A stretch of 64,000 bases of DNA from Tatumella citrea (GTDB taxonomy: Bacteria > Pseudomonadota > Gammaproteobacteria > Enterobacterales > Enterobacteriaceae), in assembly GCF_002163585.1 (NCBI RefSeq), contig NZ_CP015579.1, forward strand, positions 2,852,001 to 2,916,000, in the 5' to 3' direction. The position numbers were made by a program, and so were the translations under genes. This document shows, piece after piece, positions 50,622 through 60,814 of the stretch; positions within the stretch are counted from its first letter, which is position 1; each line of letters starts with the position of its first letter. The notes beneath the pieces are model-generated. The model did not search any database. It had not been told where the DNA came from and saw only the letters and a list, made by a program, of their open reading frames with translations.

Positions 50622-50660
50622 CGCACCATTACAATGCAACAACGGCACCATTATGGTGCC
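50622..50660 (-). promoter_or_regulatory. NtrC (GlnG) enhancer sites upstream of hisJ
   Basis: GGCACCATTATGGTGCC (50644-50660) is a perfect palindrome matching the NtrC consensus GCACC-N5-GGTGC. A weaker copy, GCACC-ATTAC-AATGC (50623-50637), lies 22 bp away, two helical turns. Both are about 130-170 bp upstream of the predicted start, a normal enhancer position, in the ubiX-hisJ gap. A further GGTGCA half-site lies at 50684-50689. Confidence 0.7.
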
Positions 50661-50697
50661 ATTGGCGAAGTAAGTTCTATTTTGGTGCATCCCCGGT

Positions 50698-51270
50698 TCA
50701 GCTCTTGCCCTGCCAGCGGGCAAATAAATCCTGAGGTAGTTCGATACCAAACTGATCAATAATCCGGTTAACTGTCTGATCGATAATCTCCATGACGTTC
50801 TGCGGGCGATGATAAAACGCAGGCATCGGCGGCATGATAATCGCTCCCATCTCCGCGGCAGTGGTCATCATTCTCAGGTGCCCAAGGTGCAAAGGAGTTT
50901 CACGAACACCAAGTACCAGGGTCCGCCGTTCTTTCAGCACCACATCAGCCGCGCGGGTCAGCAAATTGTCACTGTAACTGTGTACAATCCCCGACAGCGT
51001 TTTCATTGAACAGGGTAATAAAGCCATACCATCGGTTTTAAATGAACCGGAAGAGATACTGGCACCAATATCACGATTATCGTGCACCACATCAGCTAGT
51101 GCCTGAACTTCCCGCGCGCTGATATCAGTTTCCATTGCAAGTGTCTGCCGGGCAGACTGACTCATAACTAAATGGGTTTCCACCTGCGGCAGATCTTTTA
51201 GCACCTCTAAAAGGCGAATGCCGTAAATAACGCCGCTGGCCCCTGATAAACCAACAATGAGTCTTTTCAT
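50698..51270 (-). CDS. ubiX: Flavin prenyltransferase UbiX
   Basis: Makes prenylated FMN from FMN and dimethylallyl monophosphate; the cofactor is needed by UbiD decarboxylase in ubiquinone synthesis. The 190 residues show the flavin-binding start RLIVGLSGASGVIYG, SISSGSF, PCSMKTLSGIVHSYSDNLLTRAADVVLKERR and RETPLHLGHL. ATG 51270 with GGAG upstream is the family start; the frame is open to 51306. Confidence 0.96.
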   Translation of the reverse strand: MKRLIVGLSGASGVIYGIRLLEVLKDLPQVETHLVMSQSARQTLAMETDISAREVQALADVVHDNRDIGASISSGSFKTDGMALLPCSMKTLSGIVHSYSDNLLTRAADVVLKERRTLVLGVRETPLHLGHLRMMTTAAEMGAIIMPPMPAFYHRPQNVMEIIDQTVNRIIDQFGIELPQDLFARWQGKS

Positions 51271-51343
51271 AACCTGCTCCGGGGGGAATGCACTGAAAAA
51301 AAGCATAATAACGTGTGACGGTGCGCTGAGGCGAACAGAATTC

Positions 51344-51374
51344 CAAAAAAAACAGGGCGGAATATCCGCCCTGT
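51344..51374 (-). terminator. Rho-independent terminator of purF
   Basis: A perfect 10-bp stem ACAGGGCGGA / TCCGCCCTGT with a 3-nt loop (51352-51374), followed on the minus strand by eight T's. It lies between purF and ubiX, so ubiX may need its own promoter or depend on readthrough. Confidence 0.93.
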
Positions 51375-51398
51375 ATTTACGCTGCGATTGAGTGAAGT

Positions 51399-52916
51399 TT
51401 AACCTTCGTTGTGCAGTTCCAGATTTTCAACTTCATTTTGTCTGGCAATTGCCTGAGCATCATCGTTGCGCAGTGACTGTAAATAATCCAGATACCCCTG
51501 ATCAACATCTTTAGTGACGTAAATACCGTCAAACACCGAGCAGTCAAACTCAGTAATATCCGGATTTTCTTCACGCACTGCATCGATCAGATCACTCAGA
51601 TCCTGGAAAATTAACGCATCCGCCTTGATCAGCTGGCAGATCTCGTCAACTTCACGTCCGTGAGCAATCAGCTCAGTGACGCTTGGCATATCAATGCCAT
51701 AGACGTTAGGGAAACGAACTTCTGGTGCCGCTGAAGCCAGATAAACTTTCTTCGCTCCGGCCTCACGAGCCATCTCAATAATCTGCTCAGAAGTGGTACC
51801 GCGGACAATCGAGTCATCAACCAGTAGCACATTTTTATCACGGAATTCGGCGCGGTTAGCATTCAGCTTACGGCGTACCGCACTGCGACGCATTTGCTGT
51901 CCGGGCATAATAAAGGTCCGGCCAACATAGCGGTTCTTAACGAACCCCTGGCGATAAGGTTTATCCAGAATACGGGCAATTTCCAATGCGACATCAGTAG
52001 AAGTTTCCGGAATTGGAATCACCACATCGATATCCAGATCTTCCCACTCACGGGCAATCTTCTCACCCAGTTTGGTACCCATACGAACACGGGCGCTGTA
52101 TACCGAGATTTTATCGATAAATGAATCAGGACGCGCAAAATAAACGTATTCAAACAGGCAAGGATGGCTTTTCGGGTTAGCCGCACACTGACGGGTCGAA
52201 AGCTCACCTTTCTCAGTGATATAAACCGCTTCGCCAGGGGCAACATCACGGATAAACTCAAAACCTAAGGTATCCAGTGCCACACTTTCTGACGCAACCA
52301 TATATTCAGTGCGCTCATCCGGCAGTACACGTTTGCCCAGCACCAGCGGACGAATACCATTCGGGTCACGGAAAGCCACCATACCATGACCAATAATCAT
52401 CGAAACCACTGCATAGGCCCCACGAACCAGGGTGTGCAGCGATTCTACGGCAGCAAAAATATTTTCTGCCGTCAGTGGATATACCTGAAAGCGATCGAGT
52501 TCCTGAGCAAAAACGTTCAGCAGCACTTCAGAATCTGAGGTGGTATTTACATGACGACGACCATACTCAAACAAACGTGAGCGCAGTTCATGGGCGTTAG
52601 TCAGGTTTCCGTTGTGTGCCAGCGTAATACCGTAAGGAGAGTTTACGTAAAAAGGCTGGGCTTCAGAGGCACTTGAGCTTCCTGCTGTCGGGTAACGAAC
52701 ATGGCCAATCCCCATATTCCCCTGTAAGCGCTGCATATGACGTGCTTCAAACACATCGCTCACCAGTCCGTTTGCTTTCCGCAGGCGGAAGCAGTTCATC
52801 GCATCAATGGTGCAGATACCCGCCGCGTCCTGGCCGCGGTGCTGTAATACCGTTAATGCATCATAAATAGACTGGTTGACCGGCAGAAATCCGGTGATAC
52901 CGACAATACCGCACAT
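51399..52916 (-). CDS. purF: Amidophosphoribosyltransferase
   Basis: First committed enzyme of purine synthesis, PRPP + glutamine to phosphoribosylamine. The 505 residues start MCGIVGI with the catalytic Cys as the new N-terminus (glutaminase), include the [13 protein letters not shown] region, and the PRPP loop [14 protein letters not shown]. Length equals E. coli PurF. It follows cvpA by 36 bp and shares its PurR-controlled promoter. Confidence 0.98.
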   Translation of the reverse strand: MCGIVGITGFLPVNQSIYDALTVLQHRGQDAAGICTIDAMNCFRLRKANGLVSDVFEARHMQRLQGNMGIGHVRYPTAGSSSASEAQPFYVNSPYGITLAHNGNLTNAHELRSRLFEYGRRHVNTTSDSEVLLNVFAQELDRFQVYPLTAENIFAAVESLHTLVRGAYAVVSMIIGHGMVAFRDPNGIRPLVLGKRVLPDERTEYMVASESVALDTLGFEFIRDVAPGEAVYITEKGELSTRQCAANPKSHPCLFEYVYFARPDSFIDKISVYSARVRMGTKLGEKIAREWEDLDIDVVIPIPETSTDVALEIARILDKPYRQGFVKNRYVGRTFIMPGQQMRRSAVRRKLNANRAEFRDKNVLLVDDSIVRGTTSEQIIEMAREAGAKKVYLASAAPEVRFPNVYGIDMPSVTELIAHGREVDEICQLIKADALIFQDLSDLIDAVREENPDITEFDCSVFDGIYVTKDVDQGYLDYLQSLRNDDAQAIARQNEVENLELHNEG

Positions 52917-52952
52917 GTTGTCATTTCCTCATTAAGCCGCATCTCCCCTGCC

Positions 52953-53441
52953 TTATGACCGGGGTAAAAAACTCGACGTGCTCTGTAAATAGTCAAAAAA
53001 CCATCTGATGATGTAGCTGAATTGCGGAACCAGCTGCGATTGTGACCAGTCAGTACTCTTAGAAAATCCGGTGAATGTATCAAGGAAAAACAGGATAGCT
53101 GAAACAATCAACACTCCTCTTAATGCTCCGAAACAAACACCCAGTACCCGGTCAGTGCCCGACAGTCCGGTTTTTTCAACCAGCGATCCAATCACATAAT
53201 TGACAATCGCCCCGACAATCAGCGTCGCAATAAACAGCGCGGCTATTGCTACACCATTACGTACCATGGGTTCTTCAAACCCGGTGAACCAGACTGCCAG
53301 ATAAGAAAAATAATGACTGGCAACAAAAAAAGCACATCCCCAGGTGACTAAAGATAAGGCTTCCCGCACAAATCCCCTGATCAGACTAACTAAAGCCGAG
53401 AATCCGACAATCCCGATTATGACGTAATCAATCCAGTTCAT
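52953..53441 (-). CDS. cvpA: CvpA inner membrane protein
   Basis: Polytopic inner membrane protein needed for colicin V production and, in enteric bacteria, bile or deoxycholate tolerance; biochemical role unknown. The 162 residues have four predicted helices and the family block SLIRGFVREALSLVTWGCAFFVAS. ATG 53441 has GGAAGAG upstream; the frame extends to 53570 over the PurR operator and the dedD terminator, which is not plausible. First gene of cvpA-purF. Confidence 0.95.
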   Translation of the reverse strand: MNWIDYVIIGIVGFSALVSLIRGFVREALSLVTWGCAFFVASHYFSYLAVWFTGFEEPMVRNGVAIAALFIATLIVGAIVNYVIGSLVEKTGLSGTDRVLGVCFGALRGVLIVSAILFFLDTFTGFSKSTDWSQSQLVPQFSYIIRWFFDYLQSTSSFLPRS

Positions 53442-53503
53442 GAGCTCTTCCGGTGCAACAGTGATCCCTTCTGCAATCTGTTCGGGGCGCATTTTAACAG
53501 AAA

Positions 53504-53519
53504 AAGAAAACGTTTGCGT
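53504..53519 (-). promoter_or_regulatory. PurR operator of cvpA-purF
   Basis: Minus strand ACGCAAACGTTTTCTT equals the E. coli purF operator as I recall it, and has the PurR core CAAACG-TTT. It lies about 63 bp before the cvpA ATG. PurR with guanine or hypoxanthine represses purine synthesis. Confidence 0.88.
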
Positions 53520-53542
53520 ACCGTTTTCCCCCGACTGCAGAG

Positions 53543-53575
53543 AAAAAGGGCAATGAAAATTTCGTTTCATTGCCC
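53543..53575 (-). terminator. Rho-independent terminator of dedD
   Basis: An 11-bp stem GGGCAATGAAA / TTTCATTGCCC with a 6-nt loop, followed on the minus strand by TTTTTCTC. It separates dedD from the cvpA promoter. Confidence 0.88.
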
Positions 53576-53656
53576 CTGTAAGTTCAGCTAATTAACCAGC
53601 TGATTTTTATCCATATTATTTATTGTGCTTTCAGTCAGTGTAACGAAACGCTGCCA

Positions 53657-54523
53657 TTACCGTACAGCATATGGTCTCACGACCCCGCTCAGACCCGTTT
53701 TGCTTTTCAGCTGTTCAATCTGCGATTGCAGATGGCTTTTCGAGTTGTCCGGCCCCACCAGTATGCGGTTAATTTGTCCCTGAACCGGTGTTGCTGGTAC
53801 TGAATAAGCACGGAAACCTGACGCCCGCAGTTCTGTCACAATTTCAGTCGCTTTAGCCGCATTTTTCAATGCTCCCAGCTGAATAACGTATGCCTGGCCG
53901 GTCGGTGCATCAGCTTTAGTTTCTGTCGCTGGTGCCGATGGCTGCGCTGCAGACTGATCGTTCAGTGCCTGCAGTGCCCGCTGACGTTCTTTCTCTGCCT
54001 GAGCCTGCTTCGCTTTTGCTTTAGCTGCAGCTTCACTGGCCTGACGCTCGGCACGGGCTTGCGCCTGAGCCTGACTGGCTTCACGTTCCGCCTGCTGGCG
54101 AGCCAGTTGTGCCTGTTTCTGACGAGCGGCTTCCTGTTGGCGTTCAGCGGCATCATTCTGCGCTTGCTGTTGTTGCTGCTGCTGCGTCTGTTGTGACTGA
54201 GACTGCACGTTACTGCCAGTCTGTTGCGGGCTCTGCGACGTGCTATTTCCGCTGTTACCAATAGTGTCACTATCGGTATCTTCCCCGCCAGGCGGTGTTG
54301 TTGCCGTGCCTGGTGCCGTAGCGGCATGCCCGGTCAATGGCTGGGTCACCGGCGGTACCAGATCATTATCCTGCTGATCACCAGGCTTAGGCACCAAAGG
54401 GATTGCCGCAAATTCCTCTTTATAGTGTTTCTTTTTACCGTCCAACAGACCGGGTAACACAATAACTCCGATAGCCACCAGAATGACGGTGCCCACCAAA
54501 CGATTCTGAAATTTACTCGCCAC
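53657..54523 (-). CDS. dedD: Cell division protein DedD (SPOR domain), with long Gln/Ala-rich linker
   Basis: Bitopic septal protein; its C-terminal SPOR domain binds denuded peptidoglycan glycans at the division site. The N-terminus MASKFQNRLVGTVILVAIGV is a cytoplasmic tip and membrane helix (about 8-27). The SPOR domain spans about 208-285 (AYVIQLGALKNAAKATEIV...VQGQINRILVGP). The middle is unlike E. coli DedD (220 aa, proline-rich linker). Here residues 105-190 are Gln/Ala/Arg/Lys/Glu-rich, including a Q7 run, and resemble a long TolA-like helix, giving 288 residues. Overlaps the folC end by 11 bp. Confidence 0.93.
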   Translation of the reverse strand: MASKFQNRLVGTVILVAIGVIVLPGLLDGKKKHYKEEFAAIPLVPKPGDQQDNDLVPPVTQPLTGHAATAPGTATTPPGGEDTDSDTIGNSGNSTSQSPQQTGSNVQSQSQQTQQQQQQQAQNDAAERQQEAARQKQAQLARQQAEREASQAQAQARAERQASEAAAKAKAKQAQAEKERQRALQALNDQSAAQPSAPATETKADAPTGQAYVIQLGALKNAAKATEIVTELRASGFRAYSVPATPVQGQINRILVGPDNSKSHLQSQIEQLKSKTGLSGVVRPYAVR

Positions 54524-55781
54524 TTCCTTTCTCCCCTGAGATAGACGTCATCACATGCGCTACCGTATGGAAGGAGCCGCAAACCAGAATAATGTCCTGC
54601 GCATCAGCCTGCAGTTTTGCTGCATGCCACGCCTCATCTACTGAGGCGAAACGGGCTGCCTGCGGTAAATGAACGACTAATTCTTCAGCACTGGCTCCGC
54701 GCGGGCCTTCCAGCGGCGCGCAATACCAGTAATCCACCTGCCGGCTAAGTTCAGCAAGTGTTCCGGCAATATCTTTATCATGCAGCATTCCCACCACTGC
54801 ATGTACCTTACCAGTCTTTGGTAAGGCGGCTAATCTCGACGCCAGATAGGCCGCAGCATGAGGGTTATGCGCCACATCCAGAATAACCCGCGGAGATTCG
54901 CTGATAGTCTGAAAACGACCGGGCAATTCGGCTTTAGGTAAATTCTCGCGGATACAGGCTTCGCTGACCTGCAATCCGGACACTCTTAAAGCGGCAAGGG
55001 CAGTCGCTGCATTAGGCAATGGTACCTTAGGCACCGGTAACTGATGCAGTTCTCCCTGAATATCACGATAATCCCAGACATCGCCATTTTCATGGTAGGA
55101 CCACTGATGATCCCGTTGCAGCAGCACAGCACCTTTATCAGCCGCAACACGGGCAATAGAAGCTGGCATATCCGGCTCGCCCACCACCGCAGGTTTTCCC
55201 TGACGGAAAATACCGGCTTTTTCGCGGCCGATACTTTCACGGTCTGGTCCTAACCAGTCGGTATGGTCCAGAGCGATACTGGTGACAACCGCAACATCCG
55301 CATCCACGATGTTGGTCGCATCCAGGCGTCCTCCAAGTCCGACCTCAAGGATCACCACATCCAGATCCGCTTCGCGAAACAGATATAAGGCTGACAGGGT
55401 GCTAAATTCAAAGTACGTCAGTGACGTTTCACCACGCCCCTGATTAAGAAAATCAAAACTGGCTGTATGCTCTGCGTCACTGAGTTCCTGCGACTGAATA
55501 CGCACTCGCTCGGTATAGCGAACCAGATGCGGTGAACTATACACACCAACACGGTAACCCGCTGCGATCAGTAACGTTTCAAGAGTGCGGCAGGTGGTTC
55601 CTTTGCCGTTGGTTCCGGCTACAGTAAAAACAAAAGGTGCCGGTTTTAACAGATTAAGCTGTGACGCCACACGGCGTACACGCTCAAGACCCAGGTCAAT
55701 CGCCTGGCTGTGCAGGTTTTCCAGATAAGTCAGCCACGTAGCAAGAGGAGACGTGGCCTGTGGTAGGTGAAGATTTTCCAT
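54513..55781 (-). CDS. folC: Bifunctional dihydrofolate/folylpolyglutamate synthase
   Basis: ATP-dependent addition of glutamate to dihydropteroate and folates. The 422 residues have the P-loop TVAGTNGKGTTCRTLE (about 49-64), HLVRYTERV, VILEVGLGGRLDATN and HTDWLGPDRESIGREKAGIFR. Length from Met 55781 equals E. coli FolC; six further codons are in frame to 55799. accD precedes it and a terminator lies between. Confidence 0.97.
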   Translation of the reverse strand: MENLHLPQATSPLATWLTYLENLHSQAIDLGLERVRRVASQLNLLKPAPFVFTVAGTNGKGTTCRTLETLLIAAGYRVGVYSSPHLVRYTERVRIQSQELSDAEHTASFDFLNQGRGETSLTYFEFSTLSALYLFREADLDVVILEVGLGGRLDATNIVDADVAVVTSIALDHTDWLGPDRESIGREKAGIFRQGKPAVVGEPDMPASIARVAADKGAVLLQRDHQWSYHENGDVWDYRDIQGELHQLPVPKVPLPNAATALAALRVSGLQVSEACIRENLPKAELPGRFQTISESPRVILDVAHNPHAAAYLASRLAALPKTGKVHAVVGMLHDKDIAGTLAELSRQVDYWYCAPLEGPRGASAEELVVHLPQAARFASVDEAWHAAKLQADAQDIILVCGSFHTVAHVMTSISGEKGSGE

Positions 55782-55814
55782 GTGTCCCGTTGATATCATT
55801 ACAGTGCATAAATA

Positions 55815-55837
55815 AAAGACGCCGTAAAAGCGTCTTT
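55815..55837 (-). terminator. Rho-independent terminator of accD
   Basis: Stem AAAGACGC / GCGTCTTT with a 7-nt loop, followed on the minus strand by TATTTATG, 11 bp after the accD stop. Confidence 0.75.
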
Positions 55838-55847
55838 ATCATTACTG

Positions 55848-56759
55848 TCAGGTCTCGTCATGTTCCGTTTCAGTCTCAGGTTCAGACTGAACACCGTCAT
55901 GCAAAGGTGCCGGCAGATTCATCATTTTTGCCAGTAGACCGGCGATTTTGAAGCGGATATCAGGACGGCGAATAATCATATCAATCGCCCCTTTCTCAAT
56001 CAAAAACTCACTGCGCTGGAAACCAGGTGGCAATTTTTCACGAACCGTTTGTTCAATAACCCGCGGACCGGCAAAACCAATCAGTGCTTTAGGCTCTGCA
56101 ACGTTTAAATCGCCCAGCATCGCAAAGCTGGCAGAAACACCACCCATGGTAGGGTCTGTCAGTACCGAAATGTACGGCAAACCGCGCTCACGCAGTTTCG
56201 CCAATGCAGCACTGGTTTTAGCCATCTGCATCAGTGACATCAATGCTTCCTGCATACGTGCGCCGCCGCTGGCAGAGAAACAGATCAAAGGACAATTATC
56301 TTCCAGAGCCTGTTCTGCTGCACGAATAAAACGTGCACCAACCACTGAGCCCATTGAGCCACCCATAAAGGCAAACTCAAATGCAGCCACAACTACTGGC
56401 ATACCGTGCAACTCACCTTTCATGACGATCAGTGCATCTTTCTCGCCGGTACTTTTCTGTGCAGCCAGCAGGCGATCTTTGTATTTCTTCTGATCGCGGA
56501 ACTTCAGAACATCTTTAGGTTCCAGCTCACTGCCAAGTTCAACTGTCGTCCCCTGGTCCATAAATGACGCTAAACGATCACGGGCATGCATACGCATATG
56601 GTGATCACATTTAGGGCAGACTTCGAGATTCCGTTCTAATTCAGCGCGATACAGCACCTGGCCACAGCTATCACATTTCGTCCAAACCCCTTCAGGAATA
56701 CTCGCTTTACGCGTTGGGGTGACATTACTTTTATTAAGAATGCGTTCAATCCAGCTCAT
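55848..56759 (-). CDS. accD: Acetyl-CoA carboxylase carboxyltransferase beta subunit
   Basis: Beta subunit of the carboxyltransferase half of acetyl-CoA carboxylase (malonyl-CoA for fatty acids), working with AccA. The 303 residues start [12 protein letters not shown] and contain the zinc ribbon CDSCG...CPKC (about 26-50), which also binds accD/accA mRNA in E. coli, and the crotonase-fold [15 protein letters not shown]. The C-terminal tail after about residue 280 is variable. ATG 56759 with AAGG upstream is the family start; the frame runs on to 56819. Confidence 0.97.
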   Translation of the reverse strand: MSWIERILNKSNVTPTRKASIPEGVWTKCDSCGQVLYRAELERNLEVCPKCDHHMRMHARDRLASFMDQGTTVELGSELEPKDVLKFRDQKKYKDRLLAAQKSTGEKDALIVMKGELHGMPVVVAAFEFAFMGGSMGSVVGARFIRAAEQALEDNCPLICFSASGGARMQEALMSLMQMAKTSAALAKLRERGLPYISVLTDPTMGGVSASFAMLGDLNVAEPKALIGFAGPRVIEQTVREKLPPGFQRSEFLIEKGAIDMIIRRPDIRFKIAGLLAKMMNLPAPLHDGVQSEPETETEHDET

Positions 56760-56910
56760 TGATGACCTTTCTGTTTGAACCTGGGTTATCCAGTTGTTTT
56801 GTTTCTGCTGAATTTTCATCCAACAGCCGGTAAATGACGCCCATTAAACCACAACCTGCCCACACTGTGGATAAAAATCTGGTTTAACCGTCAGAGGCCT
56901 GCAGGAAAAA

Positions 56911-57567
56911 CTAATTTTTCCGTGCAGCCTGTCTGCGATGCCGCAAGACTTCGATAATGCCGGGCAATACCGAAATAACAATAATAGCAACAATCAGCAA
57001 ATTAAGATTCTTCTGCACTACCGGCAAATCACCAAACAGGTAACCGGCATAGCTGAACAGCACCACCCAGGCAATCGCCCCGGCGATGTTAAATAAGGCA
57101 AACTGACGATAAGACATTTTACCCATTCCGGCCACAAACGGGGCAAAGGTACGGACAATTGGGATAAAACGCGCCAGAATAATCGTTTTTCCGCCATGCT
57201 TTGCATAAAAACCATGAGTTTTATCCAGATAGCTGCGACGGAAAATTTTTGAATCTGCCCGTTGGAACAGTTTCTCGCCAAACAACCGGCCGATAGTGTA
57301 ATTGAGCGCATCTCCGGCGATGGCGGCAATCACAATACACAATGCCAGCAAATGAATATTCAAATCATTGCCCGGCAGTGCGGCCAGAGCTCCGCCGACA
57401 AATAACAGCGAATCGCCCGGCAGGAACGGTGTTACCACCAGACCAGTTTCGCAAAAAATGATCAGGAACAGAATGGCATAAATCCATACCCCATAATCCG
57501 CAACTAGTCGTGCAAGGTGAACATCGATATGCAGAATAAAATCAACAATAAAATGGATGTACTCCAT
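56911..57567 (-). CDS. dedA: DedA family inner membrane protein
   Basis: DedA/SNARE-associated membrane protein (218 residues), of a family involved in phospholipid (C55-P) recycling and envelope homeostasis. Visible motifs are [24 protein letters not shown] (conserved acidic residue), [17 protein letters not shown] and [29 protein letters not shown] with the essential Arg. About 5-6 helices. Nearest E. coli match is DedA itself. truA overlaps upstream with a 6-bp gap. Confidence 0.95.
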   Translation of the reverse strand: MEYIHFIVDFILHIDVHLARLVADYGVWIYAILFLIIFCETGLVVTPFLPGDSLLFVGGALAALPGNDLNIHLLALCIVIAAIAGDALNYTIGRLFGEKLFQRADSKIFRRSYLDKTHGFYAKHGGKTIILARFIPIVRTFAPFVAGMGKMSYRQFALFNIAGAIAWVVLFSYAGYLFGDLPVVQKNLNLLIVAIIVISVLPGIIEVLRHRRQAARKN

Positions 57568-57573
57568 GAATGC

Positions 57574-58401
57574 TTATCCTTTACCTGAGAATAAATTATC
57601 GCCGGTCAGAAACAACGGGCCCGGCTCAACATCCGGAAGTTCAAACTTCGCCGGATAATCGACCGAGACCAGATATAAACCTTCTGCTCTGGCAGTGGCT
57701 GCCGCCAGCTTACGATCTTTTGCTGCCAGTAATTCTGCTATCCATGACTCTTGTTGGTTACCACAACCCACTTCCAGCAAACTTCCGACGATATTGCGCA
57801 CCATATGGTGCACAAACGCATTGGCTTTAATATCAACAATCACAAAAGCTCCCTGACGCCAGACATGAATATGGCTGATGTTTCTCCACGGAGTTTTGGA
57901 CTGGCAATGTACCGCCCGGAATGAGGTAAAGTCGTTTTCGCCTAACAGACTCTGTGCTGCACGATGCATAGCAGCTTCATCCAGCGGGTGATAAAAATGC
58001 GTGATCCCCTGCCCGAGAATGGCCGGACGTAAACGCTGATTATAAATAATATAGCGATAGCGGCGTGCAGTAGCACTAAACCGGGCATGGAAATCATCGG
58101 CCACTTCTTTTACCCAGCGTACCGCGATATCTTTGGGCAAATTGGCATTCACCCCCAGAGTCCACGCACTGTCTGGCCGTTGTACCGTGGTTTCAAAATG
58201 CACCACCTGGCCGGTGCCATGAACACCGGCATCAGTGCGACCGGCACAAAATACATTGACCTCATGGTTGGCCACAGTGGTTAATGCCTGCTCCAGATAG
58301 CCCTGTACGCTGCGGACCTCTGGCTGGCGTTGCCAGCCGTAGTACCGGCTGCCGTCGTACTCAATACCCAACGCCAGCTTACGTGTCTTCACTTCAGACA
58401 T
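57574..58401 (-). CDS. truA: tRNA pseudouridine(38-40) synthase TruA
   Basis: Forms pseudouridine at positions 38, 39 and 40 of the anticodon stem of many tRNAs. The 275 residues have [14 protein letters not shown], the catalytic Asp57 in [18 protein letters not shown], and [13 protein letters not shown] near the C-terminus. It is 2 bp after usg. Confidence 0.97.
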   Translation of the reverse strand: MSEVKTRKLALGIEYDGSRYYGWQRQPEVRSVQGYLEQALTTVANHEVNVFCAGRTDAGVHGTGQVVHFETTVQRPDSAWTLGVNANLPKDIAVRWVKEVADDFHARFSATARRYRYIIYNQRLRPAILGQGITHFYHPLDEAAMHRAAQSLLGENDFTSFRAVHCQSKTPWRNISHIHVWRQGAFVIVDIKANAFVHHMVRNIVGSLLEVGCGNQQESWIAELLAAKDRKLAAATARAEGLYLVSVDYPAKFELPDVEPGPLFLTGDNLFSGKG

Positions 58402-58403
58402 GT

Positions 58404-59411
58404 TTACAGATACTCCTGCACCAGCCGTTCTGCGACTTTTACTGCCATTAATGCTCCGCCGAAACGGATGTTATCGGCTACAGACCAGAATTGCAGTTGT
58501 TCAGGAATTCCGTAGTCATTATGTAACGATCCGATGCACAGCTGACCACTGCCGGTAGCATCACTGACAGGTGTCGGGAACTCTCCCTCGTCACTCAGCA
58601 GAATATCTCCGGACATCGCCAGATCATTGCGTGCTTCATCTGCAGAGTAAGGTCTCAGACATTCCAGTTGTACACTTTGAGCATTGCCGTAAAAGACGGG
58701 TGCCTGGACTGAACTGACCGATACCGGCAATCCTTCGTCCTGCAGGATTTTACGAACCTGATCCACCAGACGGCGATCAGTTGCCACACTCCCCTGCTCA
58801 TCCGGCAGTAATGGCAGCAGGTTAAACGCCAGTTGACGGCCAAAGTAATGTTCATCAACCGGAACCCCGTTCAGCAAACGAGCACTTTCACCCGCCAGCC
58901 CGTCCACCGCAGCTTTGCCGTGGCTGGAGACCGATATCAGGTTTGTGACCTGGATACGCCCAATCCCTGCCGCATCGGCCAGTGGTTTAATGGCACATAA
59001 CAGCTGGCTGACCAGATTGTCTGCCACAGTGATAATATTTCGGTTCCGGTAATCGGCTAATACCTGAGAATTAACCTCTGCAATCACCAGCGGTACGTCC
59101 GGCTCCAGGGCAAATAACGGACTACTGTCAATGACCAGACATCCGGCACTGGCTGCCTGCTCTGCATACTGTGCTGAGGCTTCACTACCAGCCACAAAGA
59201 ACGCTAACTGTGCCTGTGCCCAGTCGAAATCTGTGGCAGAACGTACCAGATGGTTTTTCCCATCCACCCGCACCGACTCTCCGGCACTGTTTTCACTGGC
59301 TAATAAGAATAACTCACCAACCGGGAACTGACGCTCCGTCAACAACTCCAGTACAGCACTTCCCACTGCACCAGTTGCCCCTAAGAGAGCGATATTCCAG
59401 CCGTCAGACAT
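58404..59411 (-). CDS. usg: USG-1 protein, aspartate-semialdehyde dehydrogenase homologue without catalytic Cys
   Basis: Asd-family protein, 335 residues, of unknown function. The N-terminal NADP-binding motif [15 protein letters not shown] and the C-terminal [19 protein letters not shown] are conserved. Where Asd has its active-site Cys, the segment reads [15 protein letters not shown] with no Cys, so dehydrogenase activity is unlikely. Conserved usg-truA-dedA-accD order matches E. coli. Confidence 0.93.
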   Translation of the reverse strand: MSDGWNIALLGATGAVGSAVLELLTERQFPVGELFLLASENSAGESVRVDGKNHLVRSATDFDWAQAQLAFFVAGSEASAQYAEQAASAGCLVIDSSPLFALEPDVPLVIAEVNSQVLADYRNRNIITVADNLVSQLLCAIKPLADAAGIGRIQVTNLISVSSHGKAAVDGLAGESARLLNGVPVDEHYFGRQLAFNLLPLLPDEQGSVATDRRLVDQVRKILQDEGLPVSVSSVQAPVFYGNAQSVQLECLRPYSADEARNDLAMSGDILLSDEGEFPTPVSDATGSGQLCIGSLHNDYGIPEQLQFWSVADNIRFGGALMAVKVAERLVQEYL

Positions 59412-59433
59412 GTTGGTTTACTCCAGAAAAACA

Positions 59434-59461
59434 AAAAATAAAGCGGTGAAATCCACCGCCT
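59434..59461 (-). terminator. Terminator after pdxB
   Basis: Stem GCGGTG / CACCGC with a 5-nt loop (59443-59459), followed on the minus strand by TTTATTTTTTG. It is 23 bp before the usg ATG, so it may also act as an attenuator. Confidence 0.75.
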
Positions 59462-59489
59462 GAACAAGATGTGGTGATGGCCAATAAAC

Positions 59490-60626
59490 TTAGCAATCAC
59501 CGGTAAATTTTGCATCAAAACCCAGTAAACGTAGTTTTTCTGCGGTGTCTGCGTTGTCACAATCGACCTGCAAAGAAGACCATTCACGGCGCTCCCAATA
59601 CTGCTTACGCAGGCGGTCAAATTCCCCGGGCTTATCAGCAACCGCACGCAACAACGCATCATCACGGCGCACATCATACACCAGATGTGCCAGACGTTTT
59701 AGCATTGCCTGATCACATTCTCCGCGCAGGGAAACCTGACGGATATCCGGAACTGGCAGTAACTCAGCTAAGGGAACCTGCTGTGGCTGACCGATAAAGG
59801 CTGACCATGCTTCAAAGACCTGTGTCGTTCCACGGGCTTTCCCCTCAAGCGTATACCCGGCAATATGTGCCGTGGCGATATCCACTTTTTCCAGCAGCGC
59901 CAGCGATAACTCCGGCTCAGGTTCCCAGACATCCAGCACCACCGAAAGATCCTGTCGTTTCGCCAGTACAGCTAGCAATGCCTGGTTATTCACTACCGGA
60001 CCACGGCAGGCATTGATCAAAATAGCGCCTTCTGCGAGCTGTTCCAGCAATGCCTGATCTGCCAGATGCAAGGTTTTATACGGTCCGTCTTTAAATAACG
60101 GAGTATGAAAAGTCAGAACATCGGCTTCACGCACCAGCGTTTCCAGTGAATGAAATTCACCCTCATCACCACGATCAGCCCGGGGTGGATCGCAAATCAG
60201 GGTTTTAATGCCCGCGGCTTCCAGCCGACGCTGCAACCGGCCACCCACGTTACCTGCCCCGACAATCCCGACAGTACGATCCGTGAGCAGGAAGCCGTCA
60301 CGCTCTGCCAGCGCGAGCAGCGCTGAAAACACATATTCGACGACTGCAATGGCGTTACAACCTGGCGCTGCCGAAAAAGCCACACCGTCCGCCTGTAAAT
60401 CTGCAGTGTTGATATGATCCTGTCCGGCTGTCGCCGTACCCACAAAACGCACCGCAGTACCTTCCAGCAACGAGTGATTCACCCGGGTGACAGAACGAAC
60501 CATCAATGCATCTGCATTCACCAGCTCCGCTGAAGAGACAGTTCTTCCCGGAACCGCGATCACATCCCCGAGCCGGCTAAACAATTCGCGGGCATACGGC
60601 ATATTTTCATCGACAACAATTTTCAC
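59490..60626 (-). CDS. pdxB: 4-phosphoerythronate dehydrogenase PdxB
   Basis: Second step of pyridoxal 5'-phosphate synthesis, oxidising 4-phosphoerythronate. The 378 residues (as E. coli) have the Rossmann motif [19 protein letters not shown] (about 117-135), [18 protein letters not shown] and the catalytic Glu/His around [16 protein letters not shown]. The start is GTG at 60626 with AGGAC upstream. Transcribed before usg. Confidence 0.97.
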   Translation of the reverse strand: MKIVVDENMPYARELFSRLGDVIAVPGRTVSSAELVNADALMVRSVTRVNHSLLEGTAVRFVGTATAGQDHINTADLQADGVAFSAAPGCNAIAVVEYVFSALLALAERDGFLLTDRTVGIVGAGNVGGRLQRRLEAAGIKTLICDPPRADRGDEGEFHSLETLVREADVLTFHTPLFKDGPYKTLHLADQALLEQLAEGAILINACRGPVVNNQALLAVLAKRQDLSVVLDVWEPEPELSLALLEKVDIATAHIAGYTLEGKARGTTQVFEAWSAFIGQPQQVPLAELLPVPDIRQVSLRGECDQAMLKRLAHLVYDVRRDDALLRAVADKPGEFDRLRKQYWERREWSSLQVDCDNADTAEKLRLLGFDAKFTGDC

Positions 60627-60814
60627 TGGCCTTGTCCTGTTGGAGCAGAATTATAAAGATATTCTGTCATAAAGCCTGCCGGAAAACATCCGGCGATTGT
60701 GCGGTGAATTGCTTGCCTTAACGTCTCTTGTCCGTCATCTTATCCGGCTCTGTTGAACATTCTAAAGCGGTCATACCCGGGAGACTGCGCTGACATTCTG
60801 TTGAAGGACTGGTT

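Noticed and set aside
54141..54195. Gln-rich repeat in dedD as a frameshift artefact
   Set aside because: The frame stays open and the downstream SPOR domain is normal, so it is real coding sequence.
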